A program made the translations under genes and the position numbers. A stretch of DNA of 64,000 nucleotides from Pseudomonas paraversuta (lineage in GTDB: Bacteria > Pseudomonadota > Gammaproteobacteria > Pseudomonadales > Pseudomonadaceae), in assembly GCF_904063065.1 (NCBI RefSeq), contig NZ_CAJFCL010000002.1, forward strand, positions 372,001 through 436,000, in the 5' to 3' direction. How positions within the stretch are numbered: position 1 is the stretch's first letter; every line of letters starts with the position of its first letter. Of this stretch, positions 24,462-33,418 are shown piece by piece. Below the pieces are notes generated by a model. The model ran no database searches, was not told where the DNA came from, and saw only the letters and a program-made list of their open reading frames with translations.

Positions 24462-25898
24462 ATGTCTCTCGATAACGCCCCATCCGACAGCGCCTTGATC
24501 CCCGACGGCCAGGCGCGCAAGCAAGACCTGAACCGTGCCGCCTGGGCCTGCTCCCTGGGCAGTGCCCTGGAGTACTACGACTTTGCGCTGTATACCCTGG
24601 CTTCGGCGCTGATCTTCGGGCCGTTGTTCTTTCCTGAGCAGACCCGGGCCATGAGCCTGATCGCCAGTTTCGGCACCTATTTCCTGGGCTTTGCCGTACG
24701 GCCCCTGGGCGGCGTGCTGTTCGGCATGATCGGCGACCGCGTCGGGCGCAAGTTCGTGCTGACGTCGACGGTGCTGCTGATGGGCGTTTCCAGCACCCTG
24801 ATCGGAGCCCTGCCAAGTTTCCATCAGGTCGGTTATCTGGCACCGGCACTGCTGGTGATTCTGCGTCTGCTTCAAGGGCTGGGCGCAGGCGCCGAACAGG
24901 CCGGTGCGGCGGTGATGATGACCGAATACGCACCCCGGGGTCGGCGCGGTTTCTATGCCGCCTTGCCGTTCCTTGGCATCCAGCTGGGCACCATCCTCGC
25001 GGCAGTGGTGTATTTCATGGTGGTCAGCGGCAATGACGATGTCATCGAGAGCGGGCTATGGCGCGTGCCGTTCTTCAGCAGTGTGGTGATCGTGGCGCTG
25101 GGGCTGTACATGCGTCTGTCTCTCAAGGAGTCGCCGACCTTCATCCGCCTCAAGGCGCTCAAGCGCGTCAGCGTCAACCCGCTGAAAAGTGCGATGAAAC
25201 ACTCCCGGCCCAGTTTGCTGATCGGTATCGGCCTGCGCCTGGGGGAAAACGGCGGTTCATCGATTTACCAGGCCCTGGCTGTGAGCTACATCGTTGGCGT
25301 GGTAGGTCTGCAAGGGCCGGTGGGCGTGCTGACACTTATCTGCGCCGCCAGTCTCGGCGCGCTCACCGTACCGGTTGCCGGCATGCTCAGCGACCGGTTC
25401 GGGCGCGTGGTGGTTTACCGGGCCTTCGCCCTGCTGCAACTGGCCCTGGCCTTCCCGGTATGGTGGGTGCTGAGCCTGGGCAACGTGGTGGCGAGCATCA
25501 TCGCCATCTCCATCGCGCTGGGCATCGGTACATGGGGTATGTTCGGCACCCAGGCGGCACTGATGCCTGAACTGTTCGGCTCGCGCCACCGCTACATGGG
25601 GGTGTCGATCGCCCGGGAAGCCTCGGCAGTGATTGCAGGGGGGATTGCACCGCTGATCGGTGCCGGTCTTATCGCCCTGGTCGTGGCCAGCCATGACGGC
25701 GACGCCAGCGCCGGGGTCGGTGCCTGGCTGCCGATTGCCTGCTATCTGACCCTGCTCACACTGATCACCCTCTATACAACCTTCAAGACCCCGGAAACCC
25801 TCAATCGCGACCTGGACGAGCCCCGTGATGCCTGGGAAATTGCCCACCCTGCAACAGCGCCGGCAAACGGCTCCAGCACCGCGACAGGCACTGCCTGA
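24462..25898 (+). CDS. MFS transporter, metabolite:H+ symporter (MHS) family
   Basis: 478 aa with twelve predicted membrane segments. The MHS signs are 'GSALEYYDFALYT', 'FGTYFLGFAVRPLGGVLFG' and 'GDRVGRK' after helix 2. A second copy of that loop, 'SDRFGRVVVYR', lies after helix 8, and there is a central 'RLLQGLGAGAEQAGA'. Relatives carry shikimate, proline/betaine, citrate or aromatic acids. The AroE-like gene directly upstream points to shikimate or quinate. GGAGG lies before the ATG. The C-terminal tail is Ala/Ser/Thr-rich and soluble. Confidence 0.85.
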   Translation: MSLDNAPSDSALIPDGQARKQDLNRAAWACSLGSALEYYDFALYTLASALIFGPLFFPEQTRAMSLIASFGTYFLGFAVRPLGGVLFGMIGDRVGRKFVLTSTVLLMGVSSTLIGALPSFHQVGYLAPALLVILRLLQGLGAGAEQAGAAVMMTEYAPRGRRGFYAALPFLGIQLGTILAAVVYFMVVSGNDDVIESGLWRVPFFSSVVIVALGLYMRLSLKESPTFIRLKALKRVSVNPLKSAMKHSRPSLLIGIGLRLGENGGSSIYQALAVSYIVGVVGLQGPVGVLTLICAASLGALTVPVAGMLSDRFGRVVVYRAFALLQLALAFPVWWVLSLGNVVASIIAISIALGIGTWGMFGTQAALMPELFGSRHRYMGVSIAREASAVIAGGIAPLIGAGLIALVVASHDGDASAGVGAWLPIACYLTLLTLITLYTTFKTPETLNRDLDEPRDAWEIAHPATAPANGSSTATGTA

Positions 25899-26034
25899 TC
25901 AGCGCTTTGGCCAGGCTGCCTGTTACCCCGGGCAGCCCTGGCTGGCAGCTCACAGATGCTGACCGCGCAGGATGCTAGAGTCTCCAGTTCGGGAGTCTGG
26001 TTAAACCGGACCACCTTCGAGTCCTGGAGTCAGC

Positions 26035-26730
26035 ATGCGCAATCTGGATTTCAGTTCCTGGGAGGGCATCCTCTCAACGCTTGCAGGATTAGTCCTGATC
26101 ACCGTTATCGGGGTCGGGATTCGTCTGCTGGCTATGCATACGATCCAGCAACGGCGGGAGCGGGAAAACCGTCAGATCAATGAACGTTTGCGTACCCTCA
26201 TCGCGGCCTACAAAACCCTGGGTGGCTCCTTCACCGGAAATCTTGAGGTTGATCCCACTCATCTGCGGGATTTGCGCCGCAGGACTGCGACTGCCAACAC
26301 CAGCCCGGATCAGGCTGCCGAGAGCGTGACCCTGACCCAAGCTGTTGCCGTGCAGGGCAATGGCGACCGCTCAAGGCGGGTACGCGATGCGGTTGAAGCG
26401 GCGCTGTCCGATATCATTCTGCTGGGTACCGAGGAGCAGGTCCGGATGGCGGCAGTAGCAGCCACGGAGCTGGTGGCAGGGCGTCCCATTCATACCGCCG
26501 AACTGGTCACCTCGCTTCGTGACTTCATTCGCGCCGTGCTTGATCTTGATCCCGTACCCGCCGAGCTTTCGATTCCAAAGCAGGGGCCGGTTCGCCCGTC
26601 TTCTTCAGGTGGCGGCAAAGGTGATAAGGGCGACTCCAGAAGTGCTGGCAAGGGCGGGGGAGCCGGGGGCGATGGTGCAGGGGGTGGCAGTGCGTCGCAC
26701 AGCGATTCCTGGCAGGAGCCGCATCATTGA
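26035..26730 (+). CDS. Hypothetical membrane-anchored protein with Gly/Ser-rich tail
   Basis: 231 aa. One membrane helix (residues 13-33, 'STLAGLVLITVIGVGIRLLA') is followed by a basic coiled segment ('QQRRERENRQINERLRTLIA'). A helical cytoplasmic domain lies at residues 60-185, and the tail is Gly/Ser/Lys/Asp-rich and disordered ('GGGKGDKGD', 'GAGGDGAGGG'). Comparable proteins are seen in Pseudomonas as unknowns. Single gene with no clear partner. Confidence 0.7.
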   Translation: MRNLDFSSWEGILSTLAGLVLITVIGVGIRLLAMHTIQQRRERENRQINERLRTLIAAYKTLGGSFTGNLEVDPTHLRDLRRRTATANTSPDQAAESVTLTQAVAVQGNGDRSRRVRDAVEAALSDIILLGTEEQVRMAAVAATELVAGRPIHTAELVTSLRDFIRAVLDLDPVPAELSIPKQGPVRPSSSGGGKGDKGDSRSAGKGGGAGGDGAGGGSASHSDSWQEPHH

Positions 26731-27063
26731 AAGTGGCGCATATTCCTTTACTGCAATGATCCGTGGCACAGGGGCGTTATATTCGGCTGGCAAGCCCGTT
26801 CAAGGCAGTTTGTAGGGGGGCAACTGTTTTGCAAGTTGGTTTTCGCATATTTAACCGGGCATGTGTAATACCGCCATGACTGTCTTTGTAGATGCGCTGT
26901 GGACAAGGTGAGAGGGCTGCGCCACGGGTATGTTATCGGGGTACTGCAGGACGTCTGACTCTTCAGGCGCCACCCGTCTGCCGGTGCAGTTAATAGCAAA
27001 TGCGCTGTCTCGAGAGTTGATCTTTAGAACATTGTCCGGTCACCGCTCTTCAGGATAATCGCT
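26731..27063. other. Intergenic region
   Basis: 333 bp without a supported gene; it probably carries the promoter of the orphan gene at 27064. GATAATCGCT precedes that ATG, with only a weak ribosome site (AGGA). Confidence 0.4.
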
Positions 27064-28320
27064 ATGAGTGAAGTTGAAGTACAAGATGTAAAGGCCTCTG
27101 GCTGGAACCAGTTGTCTTATTTTAAAGTGTTTGTAAATAATGACAGTCACTTGCAAAATTCGCGCTACCCGCTTCTTAATAATGGCAATCAACAATTACT
27201 TGTCACTGTGCGTCTGGCGGCCAAGGACGCATCGGGGAACTTCGTAACTGTAACGCCAGCGGATCTGGCCACCATTCGACTGATTGATTACGGCACTTCG
27301 GAAATCATCTATTTGGGTGAACAACTGCATCCATGGTGTACCACATTCACTAACCTGGGCTATGCGTGGGATCGGGGTTTCCTTGACTCCATTCGCAGCT
27401 TGCGGCTGGAGCAGCCCAAGCTGTTCGAACAGGCTGCTATTGACCCGCCTGCCTTGGATCAGGCCCTTGAGGGCGTACCGCTGCAGCCCCATGAACAAGC
27501 GCAGCCAGGGTTGGAGTTGCACACGCAACACCAGGCGCTCAGTCAACCCGGGGCCGACTACCAGACTGTCCAGTTTTATGTGCGAACCACGGCAACTACC
27601 TTGCGTCGACTGGCCGTTCGTATCAATAACAGTGACGGTACCGTATTTCGTACCAACTACAGTGAGGTGGGTGACGATACGGGAGAAGGTGATAAACGCG
27701 GAAAATTCAATTCATCGTTTGAAGTCGAACCACTTACCTTTCCGCGCTTGCCATCGGAGAACTACGGCGATCGCCTCGCCAACGGCTATTTGAAAGATAC
27801 CCCGATTGGCCATGGAGATTTTGCCGGAAAATTTCGTGCGTTTGAACATCACGTCAATATTCGAATGCCCAGCGGTCGCAGCCTGCCCATTAAAACGATA
27901 ACCAATTACTCCTCTCAAAACGGAGTTGTCTGGGCGGCCCATGGCAGCGGAAAGTCCAAATGCACCGTCACCTACTTTGGCTTGCCTGGAAGTCAAGTGA
28001 CCCGGTTGACGAACAAGCCCGAGTATATCGGCATTATGAGAAACGGCCTGAGCAGGGAGTACACAGGGGTGTGGCTAACTTATTTAGGCCGACACATGGG
28101 CATTGAAGGTAAAATAAAATACCCTCGCGAGGGTGAAGTGGTGATTGGACAAGTCATTATGGAGGAGAACTTTTACTTCTACCAATCGGTGACCAACAAT
28201 ATAGAAGTGCCAAACCGAATGACCCACGATTTCAGCGTCATTGATATTTATGGTACATCGCACAACCTTCGGGTCGGGCTGATTCCTGCCTTCAATTACC
28301 TGACGCTGGAACGCCGTTAG
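27064..28320 (+). CDS. Orphan protein of unknown function (418 aa)
   Basis: No signal peptide, membrane segment or known motif. Residues 1-110 are beta-rich ('YFKVFVNNDSHLQNSRYPLL', 'QQLLVTVRLAAKDASG'). Residues 120-175 form a Gln/Pro/Leu-rich linker. Residues 175-230 form another strand-rich module ('VQFYVRTTATTLRRLAVRIN'), and the rest is rich in Tyr, Gly and Asn. It looks like a two- or three-module extracellular or structural protein without classical export. It stands alone with its own terminator at 28402. The base composition is slightly more AT-rich than the flanks, which may mean transfer. Confidence 0.75.
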   Translation: MSEVEVQDVKASGWNQLSYFKVFVNNDSHLQNSRYPLLNNGNQQLLVTVRLAAKDASGNFVTVTPADLATIRLIDYGTSEIIYLGEQLHPWCTTFTNLGYAWDRGFLDSIRSLRLEQPKLFEQAAIDPPALDQALEGVPLQPHEQAQPGLELHTQHQALSQPGADYQTVQFYVRTTATTLRRLAVRINNSDGTVFRTNYSEVGDDTGEGDKRGKFNSSFEVEPLTFPRLPSENYGDRLANGYLKDTPIGHGDFAGKFRAFEHHVNIRMPSGRSLPIKTITNYSSQNGVVWAAHGSGKSKCTVTYFGLPGSQVTRLTNKPEYIGIMRNGLSREYTGVWLTYLGRHMGIEGKIKYPREGEVVIGQVIMEENFYFYQSVTNNIEVPNRMTHDFSVIDIYGTSHNLRVGLIPAFNYLTLERR

Positions 28321-28401
28321 TCAACAGCTAACCACTGAAGGTGCGGATCGCCAAAAATCGATCTGCACTGGCGTGCGTCCAGTCGATACACACAAACGCT
28401 C

Positions 28402-28428
28402 AAGCCCTGGTTATCCAGGGCTTTTTAT
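28402..28428 (+). terminator. Rho-independent terminator of the orphan gene
   Basis: Perfect 9-bp stem AAGCCCTGG / CCAGGGCTT, 4-nt loop, then TTTATT, 82 nt after the stop. Confidence 0.85.
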
Positions 28429-28522
28429 TGGGCAACAGGACATGACGACGCCAGAGACGACAGTGGCCCAGGTTCAGTGTTGCCGTTGCAGTTTACCTGG
28501 CGTCAGCCTCGGCCTGATCAGG

Positions 28523-29059
28523 TCAGTCCGTATTCAAGCGCGCATACAGGTCGAAGTTGCGTGGTGTTGCGCGGACCATGCGCAATGACCTCAACCTTCC
28601 TTCGAACTCGAATCCGCTGTTTATCAGCACCTGGGCTGAGCCGGGGTTGGTATCAAGCACAGTGCCTTGTACGCGCACCCATCCGTACTTTAAAAAAGAC
28701 CATTGGGTTACCGCTGTACAGACTGCGCTGGCAATGCCTTTGCCCCAGAATTGCGGCGCAAGATCATAAGCCACTTCTGCCGTACGGTTCACTTGCGATA
28801 TTGAATGAAAGCCAATGGTTCCAATCAGTTCGCCATTCAGTTCGTCAGTGATGGCCAGCCGTCTTGTGGAGGTGGCAAGAGTTGAGTCCATCTCGTCGAA
28901 CATGGGTAACAGATCTTGCTCTGAGCTCAGGTTCCAGCTGGTATGTTGAACAACCGCTTGTTGTGAAAGGTACGCGTACCATTGCGGTATATCTGACCTT
29001 TCCAGCTGGCGAAGCGAAACACCCGGGTATTGGACGGCAGGCGCCCTGGTAATTCTCAT
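28523..29059 (-). CDS. GNAT-family N-acetyltransferase (RimJ/RimL type)
   Basis: 178 aa. The acetyl-CoA loop is 'PQFWGKGIAS', preceded by 'GELIGTIGFHSI' and 'AEVAYDLAP' and followed by 'VLDTNPGSAQVLINSGFEFE'. This is the usual order of a RimJ/RimL-type acetyltransferase acting on protein N-termini or small amines. The substrate cannot be named. It is a lone gene on the reverse strand. Confidence 0.88.
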   Translation of the reverse strand: MRITRAPAVQYPGVSLRQLERSDIPQWYAYLSQQAVVQHTSWNLSSEQDLLPMFDEMDSTLATSTRRLAITDELNGELIGTIGFHSISQVNRTAEVAYDLAPQFWGKGIASAVCTAVTQWSFLKYGWVRVQGTVLDTNPGSAQVLINSGFEFEGRLRSLRMVRATPRNFDLYARLNTD

Positions 29060-29215
29060 GTGCAGGGTCCGTTATCAGAACAGAAAATTGCTTGGGGCTC
29101 AGGCTACGCTCCGGGCAGTATGGGGCGTTACTGGTATTACATTCAGCTATGCGGTCCTGTGCGGCACAACCACCGCGGCCTTACAAAAACAATTCAAAAA
29201 ACCAGGTAGAGAACA

Positions 29216-29983
29216 ATGAATAGAAGGTTTTATGGGTGTGTGATCCTGTTATCACTGCTAGGCGCTCAGAGCGCGGTCGCCAGAAGTTGGCAGGAGATCA
29301 AGCAAAGCGGCGAGCTGCGGGTCGGCGTTCCTGGCGATTATGCTCCGCTGGCGTTTCACGACAAACAAGGTGATCTGGCCGGTTTTGATATTGATATGGC
29401 TAAGGCCCTCGGACATGAACAGCAACTCAATGTCAGATTTGTGCTCAGCAGCTGGCCAACACTGTCTGCAGATCTGGCAGCAGACAAGTTCGATATCGCA
29501 ATGGGCGGGATTACCGATACACCGGCCAGAAAAAGCCAGTTCGGGCTGTCTGCACCGGTGGTCAAAAATGGCAAGATCGCCATGACGCAGTGTGACAAAG
29601 TCGCTCAGTTTGCGTCATTGGACGCGATTGATCGCAAGGGCGTGCGGGTGACTGTCAACCCCGGCGGTACCAATCAGGAGTACGTCGACAAACATATCAA
29701 GGATGCCCAGATCGTCCGAGCCCAGGACAATATCGCCAGCTTGCAGGGGATTCGTAGTGGTCAGGCCGACATCATGTTTACCGACCTGATTGAAGGGGAT
29801 TATTACCAGAGCCAGGAACCCGGTGTGTTCTGTGTTTCCACTCGCCAGATTCTGCCCGGAACCGCCAGCGATAAAGTTTATATGATGCACAAGGACAACC
29901 AGCATTTGCTGGATGCGGTGAATGCATTGTTGTCCGGTGAATCCAGAAACAGGCTGATCACTCAATGGAAAATGTCGGAGTAG
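29216..29983 (+). CDS. Periplasmic cyclohexadienyl dehydratase-like protein (PheC-like)
   Basis: 255 aa with a signal peptide (cut near 'SAVARSW'). It has the fold of amino-acid binding proteins but matches PheC: 'GELRVGVPGDYAPLAF', 'GFDIDMAKAL', 'SSWPTLSADLA', 'VNPGGTNQEYVDKHI' and 'ADIMFTDLIEGDY' with the Glu that PheC needs for catalysis. PheC converts prephenate or arogenate to phenylpyruvate or phenylalanine in the periplasm. A plain solute-binding role is the alternative. No transporter genes are adjacent, which favours the enzyme. Confidence 0.7.
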   Translation: MNRRFYGCVILLSLLGAQSAVARSWQEIKQSGELRVGVPGDYAPLAFHDKQGDLAGFDIDMAKALGHEQQLNVRFVLSSWPTLSADLAADKFDIAMGGITDTPARKSQFGLSAPVVKNGKIAMTQCDKVAQFASLDAIDRKGVRVTVNPGGTNQEYVDKHIKDAQIVRAQDNIASLQGIRSGQADIMFTDLIEGDYYQSQEPGVFCVSTRQILPGTASDKVYMMHKDNQHLLDAVNALLSGESRNRLITQWKMSE

Positions 29984-30080
29984 CCATGAAGGCTGCCGCA
30001 CAGACGCAGGCTGTGACGTTTGTCAGGCTAGAACGAGCAGGCAGCGCCTGGCGTATATAAAAACTACAGAAGGTCTTCGA

Positions 30081-30434
30081 ATGTTCTCAACATTTGCAGT
30101 GCAGAGGCTTAGCGTCGGCTCGATCTACAAACTGTTTTTTATCGGGCTGGTCATTTCACTCGGGATCATCGGACTAGTCAGCGGGATCCTGGCTTTATTC
30201 GGTTTCGATACGGTCAACTGGAACGGGGAGCCTGTGCACGGGGTTGCCGGGATTATCGTAGGGCCCTTGGTTGGTCTGTTCCTGGCGCTGTTGTTCGGCA
30301 CCCTTCTAGGCAGCGCTTGCGTGTGCGGTCTGTGGCTGTATTCGAAGTTTCGGCCTCTTACCCTGAGCGGTAAAAGCTTGGCTCAAGCAGCCAAAGATAC
30401 TGCGGGGCCTGTCAGCCCGGGCAAGCCGCTTTAA
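30081..30434 (+). CDS. Hypothetical inner-membrane protein
   Basis: 117 aa with two strong membrane helices (about residues 17-42, 'LFFIGLVISLGIIGLVSGIL', and residues 58-90, 'GIIVGPLVGLFLALLFGTLL'). A short polar tail ends in 'KDTAGPVSPGKPL'. A ribosome site (AGAAGG) precedes ATG 30081. No family name can be given. Single gene. Confidence 0.7.
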   Translation: MFSTFAVQRLSVGSIYKLFFIGLVISLGIIGLVSGILALFGFDTVNWNGEPVHGVAGIIVGPLVGLFLALLFGTLLGSACVCGLWLYSKFRPLTLSGKSLAQAAKDTAGPVSPGKPL

Positions 30435-30500
30435 CTGTTATTGCCGGGCCGCCTGTCTGTGGAAACGATCGGCAAACAGGCGGCACGGGACTGCATTGAG

Positions 30501-30947
30501 TCACTCGGCAATTTCACTTTCGACCAGCCTGGCGAGCTGTATGAGCGAGTCCTGCCAGCCAAGGTAACAGGCCTCTGGCGGGATGACCCCGGGGATGCCT
30601 TCTTGAACCACGCTCAATTCGGTCCCGCAGGAAACCGCCCGCAGGGCTACCGTTGTGTGCATGACGCCCGGCAGGTTTGGATCATCGAAACTGTCGCTGT
30701 AGCGAATCAGTTCATGGGGTACCAGTTCCAGGTATTGCCCGCCGAACGAGTGAGTTTCGCCCGTGCTGAAATTGCTGAACGACATTTTGTAACCACCCCC
30801 CACTGTCGCATCCATGTGCTGGACCTTGCCGGTGTAGCCGTAGGGTGGCAGCCATCTGGTCAGGGCATCGGCTTCCAGGAAGGCCCGATAGACACGTTCG
30901 GGCGGGGCTTTGATGACGCGATGAAGTCGAACGGTATGTGTGGACAT
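30501..30947 (-). CDS. SRPBCC (AHSA1-type) domain protein
   Basis: 148 aa, the full single-domain length. 'HRVIKAPPERVYRAFLEADALTRWLPP' is the classic AHSA1/polyketide-cyclase-like opening. 'VGGGYKMSFSNFSTGE' and 'CYLGWQDSLIQLARLVE' complete the fold. These proteins bind hydrophobic ligands or assist chaperones. A role in stress or ligand binding is possible. It lies alone on the reverse strand, about 200 nt downstream of a LysR gene. Confidence 0.85.
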   Translation of the reverse strand: MSTHTVRLHRVIKAPPERVYRAFLEADALTRWLPPYGYTGKVQHMDATVGGGYKMSFSNFSTGETHSFGGQYLELVPHELIRYSDSFDDPNLPGVMHTTVALRAVSCGTELSVVQEGIPGVIPPEACYLGWQDSLIQLARLVESEIAE

Positions 30948-31154
30948 GATGACTCCTCAGATCAGTGGCGGGCCTTCAGACATGCACAGGTTCAGGTGCT
31001 CAGCGGTCTGGCTTGTCATCACGGGGCCCGAGCGGGTGGATGTCTTGCCAGATGCTGTTTTTTGATAGCACCGAAACCCGCAGGCGTAAAGGCCGCTGCT
31101 TTGCCATGCCCATGGCTGGCCTGCGGCACAAGGGCGCGCGGATCACGGCATGGC

Positions 31155-32084
31155 TCAAAGGTTTGCCTGCGGCCAGCGCTGTTCCAGGTGTGCACTCAAG
31201 TAATCGATAAAGGCTTTTACCTTGGGCGTCATGGCGCTGCGGTCCTGGACACAGACGTAAATATCCAGCGGTTCGGTAGCGGACTCCCTTGGCCCATGAC
31301 TGCTCTCAAGCAGGGGCACCAGTTGCCCGGACTCGATAAAGGGCGCCGCCACGAACTCCGCCAGCCGGGCTATGCCAGCACCATGGGCAGCCATTTGGGC
31401 CAGGGTGTCAATGTCGTCGCTCATGGCGGTCACATTGAGCGCCGCATAGTAATGTCCTGAGTCGCGAATAAATCCCCAGCGCAGGAAGCGGCCGTCCAGC
31501 GGGTAGCGAAAGCCCAGGCACGCATGCTGCTGGAGTTGCTCCGGCGAATCCGGCCGGCCGGCCCGTTCAAGATAGGAGGGGGCGGCGCAAACGATAAAGG
31601 GCACTGAGACAATCTTGCGCGCGATAATTCCTTCCTCCAGTTGCGGCTTGATCCTCAGGCTCAGATCAATCCCGGCTTGAATATGATTGATCTTGCTATC
31701 GCTGGTGTTGAGCTCAAGGGTCAGGCGCGGGTGGCGGGCCGCGAAGCCTGCAACCAGCGGGGCCAGCACATGGCGCCCGAATGCAGCGGTAGAGGCAATG
31801 CACAGCCGGCCCTGAAGTTCGGCATGGGGCTCACTGATTGCCGATTGGGCGGCCTCCAGGTCTGCAACGATACGCTGCACTTTGGCGTAGTAGATGGCTC
31901 CGCTTTCGGTTAACGCCATGCTGCGCGTAGTGCGCTGCAGCAGGCGGGTGCCCAGGTGCTCCTCAAGGCGATTGAGGGTCTGGCTGACGGCTGCGGCACT
32001 GAGCCCCAGGTTTTTCGCCGCTCCCACGATGGAGCCTGTTTCAACCACCTTGGTAAAGCTGGCGATGGCCGCAAGAAGATTCAT
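31155..32084 (-). CDS. LysR-family transcriptional regulator
   Basis: 309 aa. The N-terminus holds the winged helix: 'LLAAIASFTKVVETGSIVGA', then 'GLSAAAVSQTLNRLEEHLGT'. The effector domain is of the CrgA/PecT-like subgroup ('HPRLTLELNTSDSKI', 'MAAHGAGIARLAEFVA'). It diverges from the DUF2798 gene at 32216 with 131 nt between, so it probably controls it. It is encoded on the same strand as, and upstream of, the SRPBCC gene but separated from it by about 200 nt. Confidence 0.88.
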   Translation of the reverse strand: MNLLAAIASFTKVVETGSIVGAAKNLGLSAAAVSQTLNRLEEHLGTRLLQRTTRSMALTESGAIYYAKVQRIVADLEAAQSAISEPHAELQGRLCIASTAAFGRHVLAPLVAGFAARHPRLTLELNTSDSKINHIQAGIDLSLRIKPQLEEGIIARKIVSVPFIVCAAPSYLERAGRPDSPEQLQQHACLGFRYPLDGRFLRWGFIRDSGHYYAALNVTAMSDDIDTLAQMAAHGAGIARLAEFVAAPFIESGQLVPLLESSHGPRESATEPLDIYVCVQDRSAMTPKVKAFIDYLSAHLEQRWPQANL

Positions 32085-32215
32085 GGCTAATCCTGAAAGA
32101 AGGGCTATTCGTAAGTTTTACTTTATAAAGTAAGCGGAAATTACCGTCTAGTTGCGCACTTTTGTTCTTGATATGGTGCGTTTCCCCAAAGAAACCGTGT
32201 TTAAAAGGGCTGGAC

Positions 32216-32491
32216 ATGAATTCAAAGACTTCTGCAAATATCCGTTTTTACAATCGATTGAAGCTCTCGGCCGCCATGGCTCCCTATGTATTTGCGTTCT
32301 ATATGGCGGCAATCATGGCCTTTCTCATGTCATTGGTGATCACGGCGGCCAACTCCGGGATTAATGAGGATTATCTAAGCAATGCCCTGGGCGCCTATCG
32401 ATTGGCCATGCCGGTGGCATTCCTGTGCATTCTTGTGGTTCGCCCCATTGTGATCAGGTTAGTGGCTGTCACCGTCCACCGGCATCCCTAG
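32216..32491 (+). CDS. DUF2798 family membrane protein
   Basis: 91 aa; ATG 32216 is chosen because AAGGG lies upstream, while the frame is open to 32162. Two membrane helices ('MAPYVFAFYMAAIMAFLMSL' and 'RLAMPVAFLCILVVRPIVI') with 'TAANSGI' between them are typical of DUF2798. Function unknown in the family. It faces the LysR gene, whose protein is its likely regulator. Confidence 0.75.
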   Translation: MNSKTSANIRFYNRLKLSAAMAPYVFAFYMAAIMAFLMSLVITAANSGINEDYLSNALGAYRLAMPVAFLCILVVRPIVIRLVAVTVHRHP

Positions 32492-32664
32492 GGATGTTTG
32501 TCCTGCATGGCGCACAAAAAAAGCGCGTGCGCGCACAAAATCGGGCAAATAAGTAACAAGTTACATTCCCCGGAGCCTCCCTTCGCTCATCCTTGTTTCC
32601 CCCGATCCCTTGTAAACCGGCGTTTTCAGTCACTGCGCAGAGTCTGGCACAGGCTTTGCTTAGT

Positions 32665-32698
32665 CTGATATTCATCTGATATATCAGATGAATATCAG
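32665..32698. promoter_or_regulatory. Perfect 34-bp palindrome, GntR operator
   Basis: From CTGATATTCATC to its exact reverse complement at 32698, centred on ATAT, without a mismatch. It ends at the ribosome site (AGGAG) of the GntR gene, so a protein bound here would block both transcription and translation start. It is most likely the operator for autoregulation. Confidence 0.8.
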
Positions 32699-32706
32699 GA
32701 GTGAAA

Positions 32707-33396
32707 ATGCCGAAATCCATTGATGTTTCCAGCCATCTGCAGTCCACGCCGCCGCTCATCAAGAGCGCCGCCCAACTGCGGGAGCTGGCGTATGCGCAAA
32801 TAAAGCAGCGGATCATCAGCTGCGAGTTCCGCCCTGGCGACGCCATCAACGAGGCGCAACTGGCAGCGCTGCTGGGGCTTGGCCGAACGCCGATCCACCA
32901 GGCGCTGCATCGCCTTGAAGTAGAAGGCATGGTCACGATCATGCCGCGCAAGGGGGTGATGGTGACCGCGCTGTCACTTAACGATGTGCTGGATATGATC
33001 GAGGTGCGTGTTTCCAACGAGCAGCTGTGTATCAAACTGGCGGTGGAACGTGCCCACGACACTGATATCAAGGCCATGCGCGACATTCTGGAGCGCACCC
33101 CTCAATTGCTGGCGGACCACGACGTGACCGGGCTCATGACGCTGGATCTGCAATTTCATATGTCGATTTCAGCCGCCGCACACAATCGCGTTCTGGCTGA
33201 ACTGCTGCGCAACCTGCACGAAAAGCAGGCCCGTTTCTGGTACCTGACGCTGTCGGAAAACCACCACAGCCAGCGCATCTATGACGAGCACATGCACATT
33301 CTCGAGGCGGTGGAACAGCGAGACGGCGATGCCGCTGTCGCGGCGATCCATCACCACATCGACGACTTCCGTCGCGCCATCATGCGCACCCTTTAA
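32707..33396 (+). CDS. GntR-family (FadR/FCD subgroup) transcriptional regulator
   Basis: 229 aa from ATG 32707 (AGGAG 6 nt upstream; GTG 32701 is an alternative). The N-terminal winged helix has 'AYAQIKQRIISCEFRPGDAI' and 'LAALLGLGRTPIHQALHRLE'. The C-terminal FCD domain has metal-site His residues in 'DLQFHMSISAAAHN' and 'YDEHMHILEAVEQRDGDAA'. FCD regulators sense carboxylic or amino acids. It heads a cluster with DUF2848, amidase and MFS genes and so probably controls their substrate-induced expression. Confidence 0.9.
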   Translation: MPKSIDVSSHLQSTPPLIKSAAQLRELAYAQIKQRIISCEFRPGDAINEAQLAALLGLGRTPIHQALHRLEVEGMVTIMPRKGVMVTALSLNDVLDMIEVRVSNEQLCIKLAVERAHDTDIKAMRDILERTPQLLADHDVTGLMTLDLQFHMSISAAAHNRVLAELLRNLHEKQARFWYLTLSENHHSQRIYDEHMHILEAVEQRDGDAAVAAIHHHIDDFRRAIMRTL

Positions 33397-33418
33397 TTAT
33401 CGATCCGGAGCACTCTTC

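Noticed and set aside
30441..31460. Forward 339-codon frame
   Set aside because: Antisense to the SRPBCC and LysR genes, which have clear motifs.
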